DNA of 64,000 bases from positions 92,665-156,664 of the forward strand of contig WTPW01000691.1 of assembly GCA_009809945.1 (NCBI GenBank), in the 5' to 3' direction. This DNA is from Gigaspora margarita. Its lineage: Eukaryota > Glomeromycota > Glomeromycetes > Diversisporales > Gigasporaceae. The notes under the pieces are model-generated. The model did not search any database. It saw only the letters and a program-made list of their open reading frames with translations, and was not told the origin of the DNA. Below, piece by piece: positions 57,633 to 64,000 of this stretch (its first letter is position 1; each line of letters begins with the position of its first letter). The translations under genes and the position numbers were made by a program.

Positions 57633-57842
57633 CCCAAAACACCTAAAAAAAATCCTATAAAAAAATTCTACTCAACTGACTACCGAAGCTTCAACATTAG
57701 CTGCATCAGCTTTTCCTTTTAATGATTATACCAATTAAATTTTTTGTTGCAACAATAACAGATCAATTTATTGAATCATTAGCGAAAGTTTCTATACGGC
57801 AGCAAGAAGTCATTATTATTTTTATTATTTTTAAAAGATGTA
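57633..57842 (+). pseudogene. Fragment of an unknown basic protein
   Basis: ATG at 57633 reads MPPKTPKKNPIKK. Shifted frames continue STQLTTEASTLAASAFPFND and then VATITDQFIESLAKVSIRQQ. The pieces would join as one protein after two frameshifts. It resembles in style the start of fungal retroelement gag proteins, but this is not certain. It stops at the repeat cluster that follows. Confidence 0.3.
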
Positions 57843-57848
57843 TTGTAC

Positions 57849-58130
57849 AGAGATGGCACCGAAACCTTTTTTGGCGATTCCGAAAGTTTCTGGATTATAA
57901 CTTCCGAAACCTTATCCGAACCCCGAAACCCGAAACCTCAACCGAAACCTCAAAACTGCCAAAACATCAATAACTTATTTGTTTATTCTCTCCAAAGTTG
58001 GCACCGAAACCCTTTTGTGCCAAATCCGAAAGTTTCAGGCTTCGGATTATAACTTCCGAAACCTTATCTGAAACTAGAAACCTCACCCGAAACCTCATTC
58101 GAACCGAAACCTCACCTGAACACTAAAAAC
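57849..58130. repeat. CCGAAACC-rich cluster, two units of about 150 bp
   Basis: GGCACCGAAACCTTTT..CCGAAAGTTTCTGG..TTATAACTTCCGAAACC occurs at 57853 and again at 57999, followed by CCGAAACCTCA repeats. It looks like the subterminal array of a hAT-like element, as at 24222. The outer ends were not paired. Confidence 0.65.
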
Positions 58131-58439
58131 TACCCCAACTTCCATATACATTGATTGCATTAATGTATTATATATCTCTTTCAATTATACATAAATGCAC
58201 TGATGTATGCTATGTATCTCTTCAATATATATTAATCGCACTGCGCACTGATGTATGTTATATATCTCCTTAAAGAATTCAATAAAATTTAATATCCAGC
58301 GGTCCTTTTTGTTGTTATGATTCACAAGTACAACATGAAAGGTATAATTCCGAAATTTATATTCTGACAATCAAGGTTGCTTTTGCAAGCTTCAGGTTTT
58401 TTTTACTTATTACGTAAAAATTGGGTACAATATCAAGTA

Positions 58440-58613
58440 CAGTCAGACCTCCCTAAATGCAACCCCCCTAAATGCAACACCTCTCTAAATGCAACCTTAA
58501 ATTCTGGCCCAAGTATATTTCTAATCTCTATAAATGCAATTTTTCTTATTGTTCTCTAAATGCAAGCTGTCAAAAGTTTGGCCCAACAACTTGCATTTAG
58601 GGAGGTCTGACTG
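58440..58613. mobile_element. Tc1/pogo-like MITE (CAGTCAGACCTCCCTAAATG ends)
   Basis: Left CAGTCAGACCTCCCTAAATG, right CATTTAGGGAGGTCTGACTG, TA at 58438-58439 and 58614-58615. 174 bp. Inner CTCTAAATGCAA words in both orientations. Confidence 0.92.
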
Positions 58614-59017
58614 TATATAGAGTATAAGTATTAAGTTTGTAATTATATAAGTATAAATGGTACTATTTTTTGAATGTATTTAATATTTTTAATTTAATAT
58701 AATATTTAATAAAAAAAATTTTTATATTTTAAATTTAACTAAATCTATTAATATTAATTTATTAGTTATATTATTAATGTTAATTATTAATAGATGATTT
58801 CTATTTGTATGCTATGTGTATTTACATACATATATTGATATCTCAAAATCCTGATTAAGGGTTCTAACAAGAAATTTTCCTTATAAAATTTTAGTATAGA
58901 CTATGACCTCCTCTAACCCTAAACCTACCCTTAACCTTACCTTAAGCTATACTAATTTTCATTTATAATTTATATGTTACACAAATTCATAAATCAATAA
59001 ATTAGTATGTGTGTATG
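58614..59017. other. No gene
   Basis: AT-rich. GGGTTCTAACAAGAAATTTT at 58859 resembles the inner end of the element at 60635-62708 and may be another copy. Confidence 0.35.
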
Positions 59018-59019
59018 TA

Positions 59020-60144
59020 CAGTAGGCAACAAAGTACGCCCGATTTTTGCTCAAAATGGAAATTTTTTATTAATATAATTTTGATTGCATATATATCAAA
59101 AAAATTTTTTATTAACTAATATATTATTGAATGCACATTTGCATTCAATATTATTCGATTATTCATGATATTGGGCCAAAACCACCTGAAAAACAAATGT
59201 ATTAAAATTTTTGTATTCTTTTTTTAAAATTGTTTAGTTTTTCTAATAATACAAAAATGACAATTATCACATTAAAGAATTATATTTACTTTGACTAATG
59301 AACAAATAAACCACAAAACAGAAAAAATTTGTCTTTATGAACCTTAATATAAGAAATTTTATTATTTTTTTTTTATTTAAATTTGAATTAGATATTAACA
59401 AACTTCATTATACCTGCAAACAATCCTCAAACCATTACCAAGCCATACCTACCTCTAAAACTCGACACCAACTGCCTATTTTTATTTTTTTTATTGTCTA
59501 ATAATATACTCTAGTATTCCAGGTTTGCTTGTTCACTTCTTCTTTTGTTTTATTGAAAAATGCTATATCTTTACTCGTATATGTTTCTACCTTTTTTTTT
59601 AATAAAAAATTTGATGTATAGTTAGATTATAATTTATAAAATATGAGCCTTTTAATACTATAATAAACTTAATCACAAAGCAATACAGGACCTTAACTAC
59701 AAACAAACTGTACAAGTCCCAGATCATGGTTGGTGTTGTGCAATGTCATATTTTATTCCTTCATTGCTTTTTTCATAGCATTGTTTTTTTTTGCTTCTTG
59801 AGAAGTGAGAAATATCTAAACAATGAAAAAAGCTTATTTTTTAGTCCTTTTGTATAGTTTAAAAAGCTATTAAATTAATGTTTAGGCATAATGCATTTCT
59901 TGTATAGTTTACTATATAGGTATTTTTGGTATAAAATAAAGGGTTTTCTTACTTTTTGCAGGCTATTAGGTGTGCAATACTTTTAAGGTGGATTTACAGG
60001 TTTTTTTTTTATTCTGGTGCTTATTTAGAAGTCAAAAAAGAAAGTAAAAAAATTTGCCTTGAGAAACATAAAAAAAGAAGCACAGTCACATTTATACTTA
60101 TATGCTTTGATGTGCAAATTAGGTATAACTTTTGTTGCCTACTG
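59020..60144. mobile_element. 1.1-kb Tc1-like non-autonomous element
   Basis: Ends CAGTAGGCAACAAAGT and ACTTTTGTTGCCTACTG (right side with one extra A) with TA at 59018-59019 and 60145-60146. The interior has no recognised transposase; a Lys-rich frame near the right end (VKKESKKICLEKHKKRS) may be a relic. Confidence 0.75.
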
Positions 60145-60233
60145 TACATTATATATAATTTAAAAAATTTCTTATTAATATTAATTATTTTAAATTTATA
60201 ATTTTTAAATATTTTATATCATATGTTATTGAT

Positions 60234-60400
60234 TAGAAGCAACTACCAAATAAAAACAATTCTCCAGATTTTGATGCCAAAAATTTGAATAAAATTATTA
60301 TATTCTACTTATAAAATTTGACTCAAATAGAAGCAACTCCTTTGCTTTGGCTCAAAAAAAATTCTTATTTTTTTGCAACATTTTGGTTGCTTCTATTTAG
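60234..60400. mobile_element. Small TIR element (TAGAAGCAAC ends)
   Basis: TTAGAAGCAACTACCAAAT on the left and ATTTTGGTTGCTTCTA on the right pair as inverted repeats. About 165 bp. Borders approximate. Confidence 0.5.
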
Positions 60401-60899
60401 TAACATATAGTATATATAATATCAGTATTAGATTAAATCACTACTGTATTCAATACTATTATAATATTTGTTATGAGTTATAGTTAGTGATACAAATTGC
60501 TATAAATTTTGCAATCAATTAGTTGTCAACTTTTTGATTATTTAATTTTTATTCAATTTTTTATTTGATTTTAATATATGATTAGTTGTCAACTTTTTCA
60601 ACTAATTGATTTTGATTAATTTTTAATTTTTGATTTGTAATACTAGCTATAGTGTAATGTGAAGATCAAGTAGAAAAATACAGTAGTTTTTAAAAAATGA
60701 TCACAATGCAAAAATTCAGTTATGAAGAACCTTTGAGGCTCTAACAAAAAATTTTTTTGTAAAATTTTAGTATATCTATACTTTGTATTATTTTAGATCT
60801 TAACTCTAATCCTAATATTTATCAAAATTTAATTTTTGTTTTATGAAAAATTATTTTGATTTATATACTATATAAATTTTTATGAAAATATAAATTTGT

Positions 60900-61562
60900 T
60901 GATAGTAACATGTTGCACCTTATGATTCTGACCAATCAATTGCACGGTTTTGTAAAAAAAATTAATTTTTTTAAAAAATTAAAAATTTTACTTAGTAGAA
61001 TATAAAAATAAATAAGCAATAACAAACTATATAGAGAAAAATTTTATTCTGAACAACTTTTTCTAAGATATAAAGATAGATTGTTTTAGCAAAAAAAAGT
61101 TTTATAAGAAAAAAACAAAAATTTCCAACATTAGCACATATAACCTTTTTTTACCAAAACAATTTATCTTTATAACTTAAAAAAGTTGTTTAGTGTAAAA
61201 TTTTATATATAATACTTAAAAAAAATATATAGATTAAATTAGTAAAATATAAAATTTTATATATAATACTTAAAAAATAAATATAGATTAAATTAGTAAA
61301 ATATAAAGTTTTATTTGTACTAACATTGGAGTTTTTGTTTTTTCTTATAAAATGTATTTTATTTACTAAGACAATTTTTCTTTATATCTTAGAAAAGTTG
61401 TTCAGAATAAAATTTTATGTTATATAATGTGCTAATTTATATATATTTTACACTTTATTAAGTAAATTTTTTAATTTTTAAAAAATGAAGTTTTTTATTT
61501 ACAAAATTGTACGATTTGATTGGTCAGAATCATGAGGTGTGACATGTCATGGGTGTGACAAA
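60900..61562. mobile_element. Palindromic element within the compound element
   Basis: ATGTTGCACCTTATGATTCT then GACCAATCAATTGCACG on the left pairs with the inverse at 61510-61555 (GATTTGATTGGTCAGAATCA). The arms continue through AAGTTGTTC..AATAAAATTTTAT. A small tandem duplication lies at 61199-61310. Confidence 0.65.
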
Positions 61563-61637
61563 TTTATATTTCTAATTTTTATATTATAGTATAATTTTCA
61601 TATAATATTATATAATAATATATATATATATTCATTT

Positions 61638-62152
61638 ATTATAAAATGCACCTATAGTAGTTTTGCATCTATTTTATATTTTATAATGTTTTTTAGATTT
61701 TTCTAAAGTTTGAATATAAAAATTTTTAATACAAAATTTACATGTTATTATTAGTGCTTAGGGTTAAAGTTAGAGTTTGGAAAGGGTTATTAGAAGCATA
61801 AACCATTTTTACTTAGATATCTTGTACTGATTACTGTAGTACACTGACCAAAGTACCCCACTTTTTCAATACCCCATTGCAAAGTACCCTGGTGCAAAAC
61901 ATGAGGCCTCTATTAATTAAATATAGGGTTTTTTTAAATTTTTAGACTGCTCATTATAAATGCAAAATATGTATATGTTTAAAATTTTTGTTCTTGTGAC
62001 ACTAACCTGCTGCTACATAGTATACCCGGGTCTTTTGTAAGTCTTTTTTATGAATAGATTGTATTGTACCCTGGGTACTTTGATCAGTGCACTATGGTAA
62101 TTAGGCAGTTTTTGGAATAATGTATATATAGGCACATTTTAGTAAAAGTCAT
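61638..62152. mobile_element. MITE, GCACCTATAGT family, copy 2 (interrupted)
   Basis: Left TATAAAATGCACCTATAGTA, right ..TATAGGCACATTTTAGTAAA. Without the nested 254-bp element and one TA it has the same size and landmarks as the copy at 44024-44241 (GGTTAAAGTTAGAGTTTGG, CTTGTACTGA). Confidence 0.65.
61839..62092. mobile_element. TA-target MITE nested in the GCACCTATAGT copy
   Basis: Left GTACACTGACCAAAGTACCC, right GGGTACTTTGATCAGTGCAC, TA at 61837-61838 and 62093-62094. 254 bp, non-coding. The youngest layer of the local nest. Confidence 0.88.
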
Positions 62153-62164
62153 AATATTATATAT

Positions 62165-62419
62165 GGGCTAGGTGCTGCAAAAAGGGACCAAATTGACAAA
62201 CAAAAGATCTTTAGAAAATCAATTTTTATGTTGCAAATCTTATAATAAATTATCAGAAAGTGCAAACTTTAAAGTACAATATAGCAAAATTTTATTAATA
62301 CAACTACTTTTGTATTTTAGGTAAAAAAATGATCCTTATCTTATTCTAAATTGATTTATGTGAAAAAAATATTTTTTGAAAAAATTGTCAATTTGGTTCC
62401 TTTTTGCAGCACCTAGCCC
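62165..62419. mobile_element. MITE with GGGCTAGGTGCTGCAAAAAG ends
   Basis: Left GGGCTAGGTGCTGCAAAAAG then GGACCAAATTGACAA; the right end is the inverse. The flanks are both ATAT-rich, so the TSD cannot be fixed. 255 bp. Confidence 0.82.
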
Positions 62420-62768
62420 ATATATATAATAACAAAAATTTATATATTACACCTGTGTTATTCAATATTAGTAATATGAATATTCATGAACATGTAAATC
62501 AAAATAATTTTTATAAAAACAAAAATTAAATTTTGATTAATATTAGAATTAGAGTTAAGGCCTGAAATAGAACAAAGTATAGTTTATACCAAAATTTTAC
62601 TAGAGAAGGTTTTGTTAGAACCCCAAATTAATTTTTTTGTTATAGTTATTTTTTAAAAAAATATTACATTTCATTTGATCTTCACATTATACTGCAGCTT
62701 ATTACAAAAATAATAGTAGCATTAAATATTAGTGGTATAATTTAACAATAATAAATAATAATATAATA

Positions 62769-63303
62769 CCGTAGGTTCCCGAAAATAAGCTACCATTTTT
62801 TTTGCGATTTTAAGTAAAAAAAACGGGGGGTAGCTTATTTTCGGGTGAAAGAGGTTTTTAGCGATCGTAAGTAGTCGTTACATAGTAAAGTCCAAATTTT
62901 ACTATGTAAATCGATCAAAACCGCTTAAGTAAACTTATTAAGAAGATCAAAATGCATATACTGCGAAATTTTCATGCGAATCGGAGAACTTTTTATTATT
63001 TGAGTTTTAATTTTTACGTTCGTCGTATATATTTTTTAAAAAATTTTAATTTTTCCGTCGAAAGTAAAAATTAAAACTCAAATAATAAAAAGTTCTTCTA
63101 TTTGCATGAAAATTTCAGAGTATATGCGTTTTGATCTCCTGATTAAGTTTACTTAAGCGATTATGAACAATTTGCATAGTAAAATTGCCTTTACTATGTA
63201 GCGACCATCATCGATCATAGGGGTAGCTTATTTTCGGGTGAAAGAGGTTTTTACGTTTTTGGAATTAAACAGGGGGGGGTAGCTTATTTTCGGGAATATA
63301 CGG
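62769..63303. mobile_element. TA-target palindromic element, CCGAAAATAAGC family, copy 2
   Basis: Left CCGTAGGTTCCCGAAAATAA, right TTATTTTCGGGAATATACGG, TA at 62767-62768 and 63304-63305. Inside are arms of about 165 bp (TGAGTTTTAATTTTTAC and inverse). GGTAGCTTATTTTCGGGTGA is repeated at 62828 and 63222 and its core again at the end. Ends resemble 10667-10876. Confidence 0.86.
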
Positions 63304-63305
63304 TA

Positions 63306-64000
63306 TATAATAATATATATATAATATAAATTTTATTAAACTCTAGCTATAGTTTTCTTAACAATAGCTAATCCAAATTGGATAAAATTTTTACTTTAAA
63401 TAGAAGTGGTATTAGGTTATTATATAGAGATCCTATAGCAATAAAAGAGCAGTAAAACAAAAATTTTGTTTTTGTAATTTTATATAATTGTAATCCTATT
63501 AATCAAATTTTTTAAAAAATCAGTTAAAATAAAAAAAAATTTTGCCCACTGCTCTTTTTTGCTATGGGTCCCATATATTAAAATTTTATACAATCTAGAT
63601 TAGTAGTTTTTGAAAAATTGCTTAAAAACTATAATTAATTTTTTTAAACTAATTACTTATAATTATGAGTAATTTTTTAAGAACTACTTATATATATATA
63701 TATTTTTAATACTTTACAACTATGCTCTAATTTTATTAGAAATTAATATATATAAATATACAGAAATCTTGTTTTAACTATATAGTATAGTAAGAACCCC
63801 GAACAATCTATATAAGGTTATATTTGAGGATTATAGTAAAATTTTTTTTGGTTAGCAGTTTTAGTTTGGTATATATCAGCTATATTTTAAACATCAGATA
63901 GTAAGTTTGGAGTCTGCTAGCTTTTTTTGAAATCTAAGCTTTCAAAAAAAAAATTTTGACCTAACACTCTCTAAAAAAAAAAACCGGAACCAATGCTCTC
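63306..64000. other. No gene recognised
   Basis: AT-rich. GGATCTCTATA..ATAGCAATAAAAGAGCAGT near 63430 and its rough inverse, ACTGCTCTTTTTTGCTATGG near 63550, form a small inverted repeat, perhaps another MITE of about 150 bp. Confidence 0.35.

Larger units (their letters stand above)
60635..62708. mobile_element. 2.1-kb compound element with long inverted ends
   Basis: The outer arms pair TAATGTGAAGATCAA at 60653 with TTGATCTTCACATTATAC near 62678. Further in, CTCTAACAAAAAATTTTTTT..GTAAAATTTTAGTATA..CTTAACTCTAATCC is mirrored at 62500-62640. Three other elements lie inside. No coding frame. Confidence 0.65.

Overview
This window looks like a piece of a fungal nuclear genome, most likely an arbuscular mycorrhizal fungus (Glomeromycotina, Rhizophagus-like). 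The reasons are a very AT-rich background, sparse small genes with short GT-AG introns (73 to 160 nt in the models built here), runs of N in repeats, dense decayed transposable elements, retrotransposon gag remnants, and a RING-ended protein family that I recall as repeated in Rhizophagus. The organism and all family names come from recall and reading, not from a search.

Genes. Four gene models are well supported by splice signals that keep the frame: a secreted or surface protein with a signal peptide, a Ser/Thr-rich stalk and a hydrophobic tail (54475-55414, minus, 3 exons); a SPRY/B30.2 protein (49443-50472, minus, 5 exons); and two small coiled-coil proteins of one family (21479-21941, minus, 3 exons; 28681-29149, plus, 2 exons). 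Two more are plausible: a 120-residue Cys-rich protein with two membrane segments (43485-43847) and a 100-residue two-exon protein of unknown family (20428-20824). A few weaker reading frames are listed at low confidence. I see no operon-like or pathway grouping; the genes are isolated among repeats.

Decayed coding sequence. Three gag pseudogenes lie on the minus strand (about 1.5-2.2, 6.1-7.1 and 29.9-32.2 kb), with CCHC zinc knuckles or their remains. An unidentified pseudogene (7.6-8.1 kb) lies near the second. A long pseudogene at 35.9-38.5 kb ends in a RING-like motif, and a short fragment of the same family follows at 39.0-39.2 kb; both units share flanking sequence. A Tc1-type helix-turn-helix fragment lies at 23.6-23.8 kb. 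Many in-frame stops could be explained by C-to-T or G-to-A changes.

Mobile DNA. Most of the window is a patchwork of non-autonomous elements whose borders can be read from terminal inverted repeats (TIRs) and target site duplications (TSDs). There are hAT-like elements with 8-bp TSDs (445, 2873, 8756, 12478, 14355, 15717, 24222, 45879, 46020, 51951, 55883), elements with 9-bp TSDs (19227, 46756, 50709), and many elements with TA duplications (5456, 9125, 10667, 25817, 34043, 56069, 58440, 59020, 61839, 62769). A 1.4-kb tRNA-headed, A-tailed retroposon has a 17-bp TSD (2287-3725). Nesting is common, and in several places removing the younger insertion repairs the TSD or frame of the older one. 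I found no rRNA genes, true tRNA genes or CRISPR arrays.
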